Shown here in pieces: positions 16,513 to 26,112 of a stretch of DNA of 64,000 nt. Each line of letters opens with the position of its first letter. Position 1 is the stretch's first letter. The notes under the pieces are model-generated. The model was not told the origin of the DNA, made no database searches, and worked only from the letters and a program-made list of their open reading frames with translations. Location of the stretch: positions 186,001 through 250,000 of the forward strand of contig NZ_CP087599.1 of NCBI RefSeq assembly GCF_020990385.1, read 5' to 3'. The translations under genes and the position numbers were made by a program. The DNA is from Paracoccus sp. MA (lineage in GTDB: Bacteria; Pseudomonadota; Alphaproteobacteria; Rhodobacterales; Rhodobacteraceae).

Positions 16513-18035
16513 GGCTGGACCCGCACCATCCGCCGCAAGGCACCGTCCGCGACTGGCTCGACATCCGCGCCGCCGTGCGGGGCGACACCACCAGCCACAT
16601 CTTCCCCGGCGACGGCGGCGCGCTGACCTGGCGCGAGTTGCGGGACGAGGCCGCCCGCATCGCCGGGCACCTGGCCGGGCTGGGCCTGTCCTGCGGCGAC
16701 AGCGTGGCGCTGATGATGCCCAACGGCCGCAATGCGGTGCTGGGCCTGTTCGGCGCGCTCTACGGCGGCTTTCGCGCCACGTTGATCAACCTGGTCGCCG
16801 GGGCCGAGGCCGTCGGCTATGCGCTGTCGCATTCCGGCGCCCGGGCGCTGCTGCTGGATCCGGGCCAGCGCGGGCTGCTCGACAGCGCGCTGGCCGCCCA
16901 TCCCGTCGAGCCCATGGTCATCGAGGCCGGGGACGGCTTCGGCTGGCCCGCTGGCTGCGAACCGGCGCCGCCGCATCCGCATGGCGCGGGGCACGACGCG
17001 CTGCTGATGTATACCTCGGGCACCACCGGCCGGCCCAAGGGCGTGCTGCACAGCCATGCCAGCCTGCTGGCCGGCGGTTGGACCACCGCGCTGGCGCATG
17101 AGCTTTGCCCCGAGGACCGGGCGCTCTGCGTGCTGCCGGTCTATCACATCAACGGGCTTTGCGTGACCATCCTGGCGCCGCTGCTCTCGGGCGGCTCGGT
17201 GGTGGTCTGCGAGCGTTTCTCGGCCAGCCAGTTCTGGGGCCTTTGCGAGCGGCACGGGGCCAGCTGGTTCTCGGTCGTGCCGACGATCATCTCGCATCTG
17301 CTGCATGGCGAGGGCGCGCCGTCGCCCGAGGCCCGGGCGCGGCTGCGCTTCGGCCGCTCGGCCTCGGCGGCGCTGGCGCCCGAGGTGCAGTCGGGCTTCG
17401 AGCGCCGCTTCGGCATTCCCATCGTCGAGACCATGGGCCTGACCGAGACCGCGGCGCAGATCCTGTCGAACCCGCTGCCGCCGGGCCAGCGCAAGATCGG
17501 CTCGCCCGGCCGGGCGGTGGGCAACCAGGTGGCGATCCTGTCGCCCGACCTGCGTCCGCTGCCGCCGGGCGCCGAGGGCGAGATCGCAGTGCGCGGGCCC
17601 AATGTCATGCGCGGCTATCTGGGCGACCCGGTCGCGACCGCCGCCGCGCTGACCGCGGACGGCTGGCTGCGCACCGGCGACCTGGGCCGGATGGACGCGG
17701 AGGGTTACGTCTTCGTCACCGGCCGCCTGAAGGAGCTGATCATCAAGGGCGGCGAAAACATCGCCCCGCGCGAGATCGACGAGGCGCTTTACACCCATCC
17801 CGACGTGATCGAGGCCGCGGCCTTTGCCCGCAAATGCGCCCGCTATGGCGAGCGGGTCGAGGCGGCCGTCACCCTGCGCCCCGGCTCGGCGCTGCAGCCG
17901 CCCGAGCTGATCTCGATCTGCCAGCAGCGGCTGGGGGCGTTCAAGTCGCCCGAGGTGATCCACCTGCTGGCCGAGCTGCCCAAGGGCCCCTCGGGCAAGA
18001 TCCAGCGCCTGAAGCTGGCGCAACTGACGCAATAG
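16509..18035 (+). CDS. sauT: Sulfoacetate-CoA ligase (AMP-forming)
   Basis: Acyl-CoA synthetase of 508 residues. It activates sulfoacetate with ATP and CoA to sulfoacetyl-CoA, the substrate of SauS. Adenylation motifs are clear: MYTSGTTGRPKGVLHSHAS, the GLTETAAQ segment, WLRTGDLGRMDAEGYV, and the C-terminal lysine in PKGPSGKIQRLKL. The start codon overlaps the sauS stop by four bases, so translation is coupled. Related ligases act on malonate or oxalate; the substrate comes from the sauRSTU order. Confidence 0.85.
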   Translation: MRLDPHHPPQGTVRDWLDIRAAVRGDTTSHIFPGDGGALTWRELRDEAARIAGHLAGLGLSCGDSVALMMPNGRNAVLGLFGALYGGFRATLINLVAGAEAVGYALSHSGARALLLDPGQRGLLDSALAAHPVEPMVIEAGDGFGWPAGCEPAPPHPHGAGHDALLMYTSGTTGRPKGVLHSHASLLAGGWTTALAHELCPEDRALCVLPVYHINGLCVTILAPLLSGGSVVVCERFSASQFWGLCERHGASWFSVVPTIISHLLHGEGAPSPEARARLRFGRSASAALAPEVQSGFERRFGIPIVETMGLTETAAQILSNPLPPGQRKIGSPGRAVGNQVAILSPDLRPLPPGAEGEIAVRGPNVMRGYLGDPVATAAALTADGWLRTGDLGRMDAEGYVFVTGRLKELIIKGGENIAPREIDEALYTHPDVIEAAAFARKCARYGERVEAAVTLRPGSALQPPELISICQQRLGAFKSPEVIHLLAELPKGPSGKIQRLKLAQLTQ

Positions 18036-18191
18036 CGCCCCCAGGGCAGGAAGGAGGTGTGATTCCCAAGAACCCGGCCCGGCGTCCGGAGCCCAAAGAC
18101 CCGTCGGAGGAGGGCGGGACTTCAACAGGGGACCCCGCAACGGGCCGCAAACGGACGTGCCAACACATCCAGCATAATCCAGGGAGGAGAC

Positions 18192-19505
18192 ATGCTAAGG
18201 CTTACCCGATTCAGGACGACGGACCGGGTTCTGTTCGTCATCTGCCTGATGTATCTGGTCACCTATATCGACCGGGTCAACATCAGCACCGCCGCCCCCG
18301 CCATGCAGGCCGAACTGGGCCTGACGAATTTCGAGCTGGGGCTGGCGTTTTCCGCTTTCGCCTATCCCTATGCGCTGTTCCAGATCCTTGGCGGCCGTCT
18401 GGGCGACCGGCTGGGGCCGCACAAGACGCTGATCATCTGCGGCACGGTCTGGTCGGCCGCGACGGTGATGATCGGCTTCGTCGAGGGCGCGGTGTCGCTG
18501 ATCATCGCGCGCGTGCTTCTGGGCATGGGCGAAGGCTCGGCCTTTCCGACCGCCACCCGGGCGCTCTCGAACTGGATGCCGGCCGAAAAGCGCGGCTTCG
18601 CGCAGGGCATCACCCATGCCTTCGCGCGCTTCGGCAATGCGCTGACCCCGCCGCTGATCGCCTTCCTGATCATCGCGCTGTCCTGGCGGCATGCCTTTGT
18701 CATCGTCGGCCTGATCAGCTTCCTGTGGGTGGCGCTGTGGTGGTGGTATTTCCGCGACGATCCCCGCAGCCACAAGGGCATCACGCCCGAAGAACTGGAG
18801 GCCCTGCCCGACCAGAAGATCGTGGGCGAGCGCAAGACCCTGCCCTGGGGCCGGCTGCTCAAGCGCATGTTGCCGGTGACGATCACCGATTTCTGCTATG
18901 GCTGGACGCTGTGGCTGTTCCTGAACTGGATCCCGTCCTATTTCCTGCACCAGCACGAGCTGGACCTGAAGAAATCCGCCATCTTCGCGGCCGGCGTCTT
19001 CCTGGCCGGGGTGGTGGGCGACCTGGCGGGCGGCTGGCTCAGCGACGGCATCCTGCGCCGCACCGGCAACGTGTCGCTGGCGCGGATCAGCGTCATCATC
19101 CTGGGCTTCCTTGGCGCCTTCGCCTGCATGCTGCCGGTGATGTTCTCGACCGATCTGGTCACCGTGGCGATCAGCCTCAGCGCGGCCTTCTTCTTCGCCG
19201 AGTTGATCGTGGCGCCGATCTGGGCCACGCCGATGGATATCGCGCCGCAATATTCCGGCACCGCCAGCGGCTTCATGAACTTCGGCTTCGGGCTGGCCGG
19301 GATGATCTCGCCCATCGTCTTCGGGCTGATCATCGATCTGACCGGGCGCTGGGACCTGCCCTTCGCGGCCTCGCTGGTCCTGCTGCTGGTGGGCGCGGCC
19401 TGCGCGCTGCTGATCCGCCCGGACCGCCCGTTCCGCGACGATCCCGCCGATGACGACGAAGGTCTCGGATGCGATCCGCAGCTGGCCGCCGCGGTGTCGA
19501 AATGA
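18192..19505 (+). CDS. sauU: ACS-type major facilitator, probable sulfoacetate importer
   Basis: Major-facilitator protein of 437 residues with 12 predicted membrane segments and anion:cation symporter hallmarks (YLVTYIDRVNISTAAPAM, GGRLGDRLGPHKTL, GEGSAFPTATRALSNWMP). It is the last gene of the sauSTU run, 156 bases after sauT, with a strong GGGAGGAG site and a rho-independent terminator right after the stop. By position it is SauU, the sulfoacetate transporter. The longer gap to sauT may hold its own promoter, but none is obvious. Confidence 0.8.
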   Translation: MLRLTRFRTTDRVLFVICLMYLVTYIDRVNISTAAPAMQAELGLTNFELGLAFSAFAYPYALFQILGGRLGDRLGPHKTLIICGTVWSAATVMIGFVEGAVSLIIARVLLGMGEGSAFPTATRALSNWMPAEKRGFAQGITHAFARFGNALTPPLIAFLIIALSWRHAFVIVGLISFLWVALWWWYFRDDPRSHKGITPEELEALPDQKIVGERKTLPWGRLLKRMLPVTITDFCYGWTLWLFLNWIPSYFLHQHELDLKKSAIFAAGVFLAGVVGDLAGGWLSDGILRRTGNVSLARISVIILGFLGAFACMLPVMFSTDLVTVAISLSAAFFFAELIVAPIWATPMDIAPQYSGTASGFMNFGFGLAGMISPIVFGLIIDLTGRWDLPFAASLVLLLVGAACALLIRPDRPFRDDPADDDEGLGCDPQLAAAVSK

Positions 19506-19507
19506 CG

Positions 19508-19539
19508 AAAGGGGCCTGCCCCGGCGGCAGGCCCCTTTT
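19508..19539 (+). terminator. Rho-independent terminator after sauU
   Basis: A 13-base stem AAAGGGGCCTGCC / GGCAGGCCCCTTT with loop CCGGC, ending in TTTT, begins two bases after the sauU stop. The A-tract on the left arm makes it usable from both sides, which fits the convergent ABC genes whose last stop is at 19552. Confidence 0.9.
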
Positions 19540-19551
19540 CCCGGCCGGCCG

Positions 19552-20502
19552 TCAGGCCAGATGGCAGGCGACCGCCTGCCCGGCGGCGACTTCGCGCAGG
19601 GCCGGCATCCGCTGCCGGCAATCCTCGACCGCGATCGGGCAGCGCGAGGCGAAGCGGCAGCCTTTCGGCAGGTTGACCGGGCTGGGCGGGTCGCCCTGCA
19701 GCCGCGCGCCGCCGCCCCGCCGCCGATGCTCGGGCGCGAGCGAGGGCGCGGCGGCGATCAGCGCCTGGGTATAGGGATGGCGCGGCGCGGCGAAGATCTG
19801 CGCCGCCGGCGCCTTTTCCACGATCTGGCCCAGATACATCACCGCGATCTCGTCGCAGATATGGCGCACGACGCCCAGGTCGTGGCTGATGAACAGATAG
19901 GTCAGCCCGGTCTCGCGCTGCAGGCGGCGGATCAGGTTCAGGACTTGCGCCTGCACCGCCACGTCCAGCGCCGAGACCGGCTCGTCGAAGACGATCAGGT
20001 CGGGCTTGGTCGCCAAGGCCCGCGCCAAGCCGATCCGCTGCCGCTGCCCGCCGGAAAACTGGTGCGGGTAAAGCGACTTCAGCTCGGGGCGCAAGCCGAC
20101 CTGGGCCAGCAGCTCCTCGACCCGCGCGTCGCGGCCGGAGGGCTCGCCCAGGCCCAGCAGGTCCATGGGCTGGCGGATGATCCGCCCGACCCGCTCGCGC
20201 GGATTGAGCGACGAGAACGGGTCCTGGAACACCATCTGGAAGCGCGGCCGGGCGCGGCGCAGCTCCTCGCCTTCGATGCGGCTGATGGGCGTGCCGTCCA
20301 GGTCGATCTCGCCGCCGGTGATCGGGGCAAGGCGCATCACCGCCAGCGCCGTGGTGGTCTTGCCCGAGCCGGATTCGCCGACGATGCCCAGCGTCTGGCC
20401 GCGTTGGATGTCGAAGCTAACCCCGTCCACCGCATGGACGGTGCCGCCCTTCGCGGTGGGGAAATGCACCTTGAGGTCGCGGACGGAAAGAAGCTGGGTC
20501 AT
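19552..20502 (-). CDS. Peptide-type ABC transporter ATPase (DppF-like)
   Basis: ABC ATPase of 316 residues with Walker A GESGSGKTT, signature SGGQRQR, Walker B LIVFDEPVSALD, and the C-terminal oligopeptide-ABC extension carrying cysteines (GCRFASRCPIAVEDC). It is the second ATPase of a five-gene importer; its start overlaps the stop of the first ATPase by four bases. With its partner it energises import by the two permeases. The substrate is unknown. Confidence 0.85.
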   Translation of the reverse strand: MTQLLSVRDLKVHFPTAKGGTVHAVDGVSFDIQRGQTLGIVGESGSGKTTTALAVMRLAPITGGEIDLDGTPISRIEGEELRRARPRFQMVFQDPFSSLNPRERVGRIIRQPMDLLGLGEPSGRDARVEELLAQVGLRPELKSLYPHQFSGGQRQRIGLARALATKPDLIVFDEPVSALDVAVQAQVLNLIRRLQRETGLTYLFISHDLGVVRHICDEIAVMYLGQIVEKAPAAQIFAAPRHPYTQALIAAAPSLAPEHRRRGGGARLQGDPPSPVNLPKGCRFASRCPIAVEDCRQRMPALREVAAGQAVACHLA

Positions 20503-21488
20503 GCCGGGACCTCGCGGGATTCAAGCTGGATGCAGGCGGCCGAATGGTCGCCGGTCATGGCGATATGGCGGGGCTGGGCGGCGTGGCAGGCGTCGACGGC
20601 CAGCGGGCAGCGCGGCGCGAAGGCGCAGCCGCGGCCCAGGTCGGTCAGCGCCGGCACGATGCCGGGGATTTCCGGCAGATCGGCATCCGGGTCGGCATCG
20701 ACGCGCGGGATGCTGGCCAGCAGGCCGCGCGTATAGGGATGGCCGGGATCGTCCAGCACCGCATCGGCCGGGCCGCGCTCGATGACGCGGCCGGCATACA
20801 TGACCGCGACCTTGTCGGCCATTTCCGCCACCGCGCCCATGTCATGGGTGATCAGGACGATGGCGGTGCCGGTCTTTTGCCGCAGCTCGTCCAGCAGGCC
20901 GAATATCTGCGCCTGCACGGTCACGTCCAGCGCCGTCGTCGGCTCGTCCGCGATCAGCAGCTTCGGCTCGCAGGACAGCGCCATGGCGATCATCACCCGC
21001 TGGCGCATGCCGCCGGAAAGCTGGTGCGGATAGGCACGCGCGCGCAGTTCCGGCTCGGGGATGCCGACGGCGCGCAGCATGTCCACGGCGCGGGCGAAGG
21101 CGGCCTTGGGGCTGACCTTCTGGTGCAGGCGCACCGCCTCGGCGATCTGCTCGCCGCAGGTGAAGACCGGATTGAGCGAGGTCATCGGCTCCTGGAAGAT
21201 CATCGCAATGTCGCCGCCGCGGATCTTGCGCATCTCGGACTGGCGCAGCTTGGTCAGGTCGCGGCCCTGGAACAGGATGCTGCCGCCGACCACCTTGCCG
21301 GGGGGCGAGGGGATCAGGCCCAGCACCGACAGCGCGGTCATGCTCTTGCCGCAGCCGGATTCGCCGACGATGGCCAGCAGCTCGCCCGGGGCGACGCTGA
21401 AGGACACGTCGTCCAGCACATGGGCCACGCCGCGCCTTGTGGCGAAATCGACCTTGAGGTTGCGGATGTCCAGAACGGGTTCGGTCAT
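20499..21488 (-). CDS. Peptide-type ABC transporter ATPase (DppD-like)
   Basis: ABC ATPase of 329 residues with Walker [14 protein letters not shown]-loop [14 protein letters not shown], signature [11 protein letters not shown], and Walker [13 protein letters not shown]. The C terminus has the cysteine-bearing oligopeptide extension ([15 protein letters not shown]). It lies three bases after the DppC-like permease and overlaps the DppF-like gene, so the operon is translationally tight. Confidence 0.85.
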   Translation of the reverse strand: MTEPVLDIRNLKVDFATRRGVAHVLDDVSFSVAPGELLAIVGESGCGKSMTALSVLGLIPSPPGKVVGGSILFQGRDLTKLRQSEMRKIRGGDIAMIFQEPMTSLNPVFTCGEQIAEAVRLHQKVSPKAAFARAVDMLRAVGIPEPELRARAYPHQLSGGMRQRVMIAMALSCEPKLLIADEPTTALDVTVQAQIFGLLDELRQKTGTAIVLITHDMGAVAEMADKVAVMYAGRVIERGPADAVLDDPGHPYTRGLLASIPRVDADPDADLPEIPGIVPALTDLGRGCAFAPRCPLAVDACHAAQPRHIAMTGDHSAACIQLESREVPA

Positions 21489-21491
21489 GGC

Positions 21492-22370
21492 TCAGCGCTC
21501 CCTCATCCGGGGGTTGAAGGCGTCGTTCAGCCCGTCGCCGACCAGGCTGACGCCCAGCACGGTCAGGAAGATCATCGCCCCGGGCAGCGTCACCACCCAC
21601 CAGGCGTCCAGCAGGTATTCCCGGCCCGAGCCGATCATCAGCCCCCAGGACATGACGTTCGGGTCCGAGAGGCCGAGGAAGCTGAGCCCGGCCTCGAACA
21701 GGATCGCCATGCCGATGGTCAGCGTGGCCGAGACGATCAGCGGCGGCAGGGCGTTGGGCAGGATCACGCGCCAGATGATGTTGCCGTTGCCCGCGCCGAT
21801 GGCGCGCATGGCGCTGACATATTCCAGCGTGCGGATGCGGCGGAACTCGGATCGGGTCAGCCGCGCGGTCTGCGGCCAGCTGACGATGCCGATGGCCAGC
21901 GCCACGTTCACCAGCGTCGGCTGGAACAGCGTGACGACCACCATGGCGAACAGCAGCGGCGGCAGGACCTGGAAAAACTCGGTGACGCGCATCAGCATGT
22001 CGTCGACGAGGCCGCCGTAGAAGCCGGCATAGGCGCCGATCAGCACGCCGATCAGCATGGTGATCAGTGCCGCGGCAAAGCCCACGGCCAGGGTGGCGCT
22101 GCCGCCCTCGATCAGCCCGGCCAGGATGTCGCGGCCGAGATTGTCGGTGCCCAGGGGGATGGTGGCCTCTTCGCCCGGCGGCGTCAGCGGTGCCCAGACG
22201 ATCTCGAATGGGTCGACCTGATAGAGGAAGGGGCCGGCAAAGGTCATCAGGATGACCAGCCCCAACAGCGCCAGGCCCAGCATGGCCGAGGGGCTGCGGC
22301 GAAAGATGTCCCAGGCTTCGGCCATGGGACCGCGGGCGGCTGGAACCGTGGTTCTGGCGGGCGCGGTCAT
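21492..22370 (-). CDS. Peptide-type ABC permease (DppC-like)
   Basis: Inner-membrane permease of 292 residues with the OppC-type N-terminal helix ([20 protein letters not shown]) and the BPD family loop ([20 protein letters not shown], then [10 protein letters not shown]). About six membrane segments are visible. It starts three bases after the DppB-like gene and pairs with it to form the channel. Confidence 0.85.
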   Translation of the reverse strand: MTAPARTTVPAARGPMAEAWDIFRRSPSAMLGLALLGLVILMTFAGPFLYQVDPFEIVWAPLTPPGEEATIPLGTDNLGRDILAGLIEGGSATLAVGFAAALITMLIGVLIGAYAGFYGGLVDDMLMRVTEFFQVLPPLLFAMVVVTLFQPTLVNVALAIGIVSWPQTARLTRSEFRRIRTLEYVSAMRAIGAGNGNIIWRVILPNALPPLIVSATLTIGMAILFEAGLSFLGLSDPNVMSWGLMIGSGREYLLDAWWVVTLPGAMIFLTVLGVSLVGDGLNDAFNPRMRER

Positions 22371-22373
22371 GAC

Positions 22374-23345
22374 TCAGCGACCTCCGGCAAGGCGCGGGTC
22401 CAGCAGGCGCGACACGAAGTCGGTCAGCAGGTTCGCGATGATGACGATCAGGGTGGAGAAGAACAGGATGCCCAGCACGGTCGGATAGTCGCGCGCCAGG
22501 ATCGACTGGAAGGCCAGCGTGCCCAGGCCCGGCCAGCTGAACACCGTCTCGACCAGCACGGCGCCCGAGATGATGGCGCCGAACTGCATGCCCGCGACGG
22601 TCACGACCGGCAGAAGCGCGTTGCGGAAGGCGTGGCGGCCGAAGACCTGCCGCTCGCTGACGCCCTTGGCGCGGGCGGTGCGGATATAGTCGGCGCCCAG
22701 CACTTCCAGCATCGAGGCGCGGGTCAGCCGGCTGTATTGCGCCAGATAGACCAGCCCAAGCGTCAGCGCCGGCAGCACAAGATGATGGGCGATGTCCAGC
22801 GCCCGGACCAGCGGGCCGCCCTGTTTCACCACGTCGATCATGCCGGCGATGGGAAACAGCGGGATGGTGGCGCCGAACAGGATCACCAGCATCAGCCCGG
22901 TCCAGAACACCGGCGCCGAATAGCCGACCAGCGACAGCACCGTGACCACCGCCGAGGCGATGCCGCGCGGGTTGCGCGAGGCGAGCATCCCGAGCCGCGT
23001 GCCAACGATCAGCGCGAAACCCAGCGCGGTCGCCACCAGAAGCAGCGTCGGTCCCAGCCGCGACAGGATCAGATCGACCACCGGGCGGTTGTAGAAATAG
23101 GACATGCCCAGGTCGCCCTGCAGCGCGCGGCCCAGATACAGCGCCAGCTGCGTCGGCAGCGGCTTGTCGAGCCCGTATTGCTGGCGGATCGCGGCCATGA
23201 CCTCGGCGCTGGCGCCGCCCATCTCGCCGGCGATGACCTCGGCCGGGTCGCCGGGGGCGAGCTGGATCAGCAGGAAGTTCAGGACAAGGACAGCAAGGAT
23301 CAGGGCGGCCGCATAAAGCAGCTGCCGCAGGATAGGTCGAAACAT
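22374..23345 (-). CDS. Peptide-type ABC permease (DppB-like)
   Basis: Inner-membrane permease of 323 residues. It has the DppB N terminus (LRQLLYAAALILAVLVLNFL, LAPGDPA) and the coupling loop DYIRTARAKGVSERQVFGRH. About six membrane segments are visible. It lies 18 bases after the binding-protein gene in the same operon. Confidence 0.86.
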   Translation of the reverse strand: MFRPILRQLLYAAALILAVLVLNFLLIQLAPGDPAEVIAGEMGGASAEVMAAIRQQYGLDKPLPTQLALYLGRALQGDLGMSYFYNRPVVDLILSRLGPTLLLVATALGFALIVGTRLGMLASRNPRGIASAVVTVLSLVGYSAPVFWTGLMLVILFGATIPLFPIAGMIDVVKQGGPLVRALDIAHHLVLPALTLGLVYLAQYSRLTRASMLEVLGADYIRTARAKGVSERQVFGRHAFRNALLPVVTVAGMQFGAIISGAVLVETVFSWPGLGTLAFQSILARDYPTVLGILFFSTLIVIIANLLTDFVSRLLDPRLAGGR

Positions 23346-23363
23346 CGGGATTGCCTCCGCCGG

Positions 23364-24956
23364 TTACTGCTTCAGCCAGACCTCATCCATCGGCCCCATC
23401 GCGCCCCAGATCGAGACGGGCGGGTTCTGCACGGCCTGCGAATAGACCGTGTGATAGGGCACTTCGTTGATGAAATGGATCGGGATGTCGGTGGTGATCT
23501 GCTTGAACGCCTGGGCGTAAAGGTCTTTGCGCTTGGCCAGGTCCGGCTCGACCCCCGCTTCGTTCATCAGCTGGTCCACGCCTTCGTTGCAATATTGCTG
23601 GGTGTTGGACCAGATGATCCCCTCGCGGATGTTCGAGCACAGATAGGTCCGGTTCACGCCGATCACCGGGTCGCCCCAGTTGAACACCTGATCCATGGTC
23701 ATGTCGAAGTCATACGAGGCCACGCGCTGCGCCCAGGTCGGGAAATCGGGCGAGGCGCGCACGGCGACCTCGACCCCGACCTTGGCCAGCGCCGCCTTGA
23801 CATATTCGGCGATGGCGCGCTGCTGTTCCTCGTTGTCGGGGATGTAGTCGATGCGCAGCTTCAGCGTCTTGCCGCCCTCGCCGAAACCCGCCTCGGCCAG
23901 CAGGGCCTTGGACTTGTCGAGGTCGAAGTCGTAATGCTCGACCTCCTCGGTAAAGAAGGGGCTGCCCTGCACGACCGGCTCGATCGCGGGCTTCGACAGG
24001 CCGGAATGCAGCGCCTTGGTGATGAAATTGCGGTCGATGGCATGGGCGATGGCCTGACGCACGCGCACATCCGACAGTCCGGGGCTTTTGGTGTTGAAGG
24101 CCAGCCAGTTCACCGGGCCGATGCCGGCATAGCCCTGATCGGTCACGGTCAGGCCGCCGGACTTCTGCAGCCGCCGGATCAGCCGGGTCGAGTCGAGCAG
24201 CGGGAACATCTGTGCCTCGCCCGATTCCAGCGCCAGCACGCCCGAGTTGGCGTCCTGGTATTGCCGGATCACGATGCGGTCCAGATAGGGCTTCCCCTCC
24301 AGGAAGAAGCCGTCATAGCGTTCAAGGATGATGTGCTGGCCCGGCTCGAAGGCAGTCACCTTGAACGGGCCCGAGCCCACGGGCAGATTGTTCTTGGGGT
24401 TCGACTTGATGTCCTGGCCGTCGTCGAAGACATGCTTCGGCAGGATCGGCGTCAGCGCCGAGGACAGCACCAGCAGGATCGCCGGATGCGGCTGCTTCAT
24501 GCGGATCACCACGGTCTGCGGATCGGGCGCCTCGAAGGCCTCGACCGGTTCCAGCATGCTGGAAAACGGGTGGTTCTCCTTGACCACGCCCAGCGACCAG
24601 ATCACGTCCTCGGCGGTGATCGGCTGGCCGTCGTGGAAGGTGGCGCCGCCGCGCAGCTTCAGCGTCAGCACCTTGCTGTCATCGCTGAACTCCCAGCTTT
24701 CGGCCAGGTAGGGCTGCGGGGTGAAATCCTCGCCATAGCGCAGCAGCGTGGCGAAGATCTGCGCCGCCGGCACGCCGGTGGCGATGCCCGATTGCACGGC
24801 GGCGTTCAGGTGGCGCGGCTTCTGCACCGAGGCCACGACCAGCGTGCCGCCCTGCTGCGCCTCTTGCGCAGAAAGCGCGGGGGCGGTGGCGATCGCGGCC
24901 AGCGCCACGGCACCGGCCAGCAGGAAACGACGCGAAAAGGCGGGGGGAAGGGTCAT
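23364..24956 (-). CDS. ABC substrate-binding protein, family 5
   Basis: Periplasmic solute-binding protein of 530 residues. The signal peptide includes a twin-arginine-like SRRFLLAGAVALAAI and ends near ALSAQEA. Family 5 features follow: GGTLVVASVQKPRHLNAAVQ at the mature N terminus and LTLKLRGGATFHDGQPITAEDVIWS. It leads the importer operon; a GGAGAA site precedes the ATG. Family 5 proteins bind peptides, nickel, opines or sugars, and nothing here fixes the ligand. Confidence 0.84.
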   Translation of the reverse strand: MTLPPAFSRRFLLAGAVALAAIATAPALSAQEAQQGGTLVVASVQKPRHLNAAVQSGIATGVPAAQIFATLLRYGEDFTPQPYLAESWEFSDDSKVLTLKLRGGATFHDGQPITAEDVIWSLGVVKENHPFSSMLEPVEAFEAPDPQTVVIRMKQPHPAILLVLSSALTPILPKHVFDDGQDIKSNPKNNLPVGSGPFKVTAFEPGQHIILERYDGFFLEGKPYLDRIVIRQYQDANSGVLALESGEAQMFPLLDSTRLIRRLQKSGGLTVTDQGYAGIGPVNWLAFNTKSPGLSDVRVRQAIAHAIDRNFITKALHSGLSKPAIEPVVQGSPFFTEEVEHYDFDLDKSKALLAEAGFGEGGKTLKLRIDYIPDNEEQQRAIAEYVKAALAKVGVEVAVRASPDFPTWAQRVASYDFDMTMDQVFNWGDPVIGVNRTYLCSNIREGIIWSNTQQYCNEGVDQLMNEAGVEPDLAKRKDLYAQAFKQITTDIPIHFINEVPYHTVYSQAVQNPPVSIWGAMGPMDEVWLKQ

Positions 24957-25062
24957 CTGGTTCTCCGTGTTGGGCGCGCGCCGAATTCTGCGTTGACGCT
25001 GCGTCCTTATGGATCGGTCATCGGCAGGCTTTGCGGCAAATGCATTTTTGCGCCCGAATTCC

Positions 25063-26007
25063 TCAGAAATCCTGTGGAAGGTAGGGCCGCACGAAGGCGC
25101 GGTCGAATTCGCCGCGCATCGCCTGCATCTCGCAAGTGGCGATGATCGCTTCGCAAACCGGGGTCAGCTGCACGTCGCGCCGGGTCAGAACCCCGGCGCG
25201 CGGCGCGTCGTGCTCGCCGGCCAGCGGCAGGCGCACCAGGTCGCCGCGGGCATAGGTCTGCTTGCTCATCGGGCGGATGTTGAAGATGCCGTAGCACATG
25301 CCGGCCGCGATCAGCGCCCGCATCATGTCGGTCGAGCGCGCCGAATAGACCACGTTCGGCTTGAGCCCGCGCGTCGCGAACAGGTCCATCAGGTAGCGCC
25401 GCGACAGGTCCAGGTCCAGCACCACCAGCGGCTCGGGCGCCAGCTGCTCCAGCGTGACGAAGCGGCCGCTGGCCAGCGGATGCGCCGCCGGCAGCGCGGC
25501 ATGGGGGTGGCCGACGAAAAGCGGCAGGAATCGATAGGCCAGCTCGTTCATCAGCCCGTAGCAGAAGGCGAAATCGGCGTCGCCCGTATCGACGGCACGC
25601 ACCACCTCCTCCCAGTTGCCCTCCATCACCTCGATCATCAGGTTCGGATAGCGTTCGCGCACCTCGCACAGGATCGTGGGCAGCAGGATCGGCGCCAGCG
25701 GCGTGAAGCAGGCGATGCGGGCGGTGCCGTCGATGCGCTGCTCCAGGTCGGCGATCTTGCCGTCGAAGCGCGCCTGCGCCACCAGCAGCAGCCGGATCTC
25801 GTCGATGATCTTGCGCCCGAAGCTCGTTGGCCCGATCCCGCGCGAGGGCACGCGGGCAAAGACCGGCTGGCCCAGCTGCGCCTCGACATGGTCGATGGCG
25901 GCGGCGATGGACGAGGGCGAGACCGCCAGCGCCTCGGCCGCGGCGGTGATCGACTGGTGCCGCTCGGCCGCCTCGATATAGCGCAGGTGCTTCAGGGTGT
26001 AATGCAT
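25063..26007 (-). CDS. LysR-family regulator
   Basis: LysR-type regulator of 314 residues with an N-terminal helix-turn-helix (TLKHLRYIEAAERHQSITAA through AIDHVEAQLGQPVF) and an effector domain. ATG 26007 is chosen because GAGGGT lies just upstream; the 26055 start would add an unlike N terminus. It diverges from the amidohydrolase gene (105-base gap) and lies upstream of the ABC operon, so it may control either or both. The ligand is unknown. Confidence 0.82.
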   Translation of the reverse strand: MHYTLKHLRYIEAAERHQSITAAAEALAVSPSSIAAAIDHVEAQLGQPVFARVPSRGIGPTSFGRKIIDEIRLLLVAQARFDGKIADLEQRIDGTARIACFTPLAPILLPTILCEVRERYPNLMIEVMEGNWEEVVRAVDTGDADFAFCYGLMNELAYRFLPLFVGHPHAALPAAHPLASGRFVTLEQLAPEPLVVLDLDLSRRYLMDLFATRGLKPNVVYSARSTDMMRALIAAGMCYGIFNIRPMSKQTYARGDLVRLPLAGEHDAPRAGVLTRRDVQLTPVCEAIIATCEMQAMRGEFDRAFVRPYLPQDF

Positions 26008-26112
26008 CCGACCCTCAGGAAAATAGCGGAAATCCCGCGCAATTATGCATTTCACGCAGGATGTTTGTCACGGCTAATCTGCCCGCGACGCCGCATCCGA
26101 CGGAGAAATTGC

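Noticed and set aside
17105-19453. 782-residue open frame on the + strand
   Set aside because: Shifted frame over sauT and sauU; low-complexity Gly/Arg translation.
20544-25145. 1533-residue open frame on the + strand
   Set aside because: Antisense to five well-recognised ABC genes; composition is Arg/His/Gln-rich with no domain. A GC-rich shadow.
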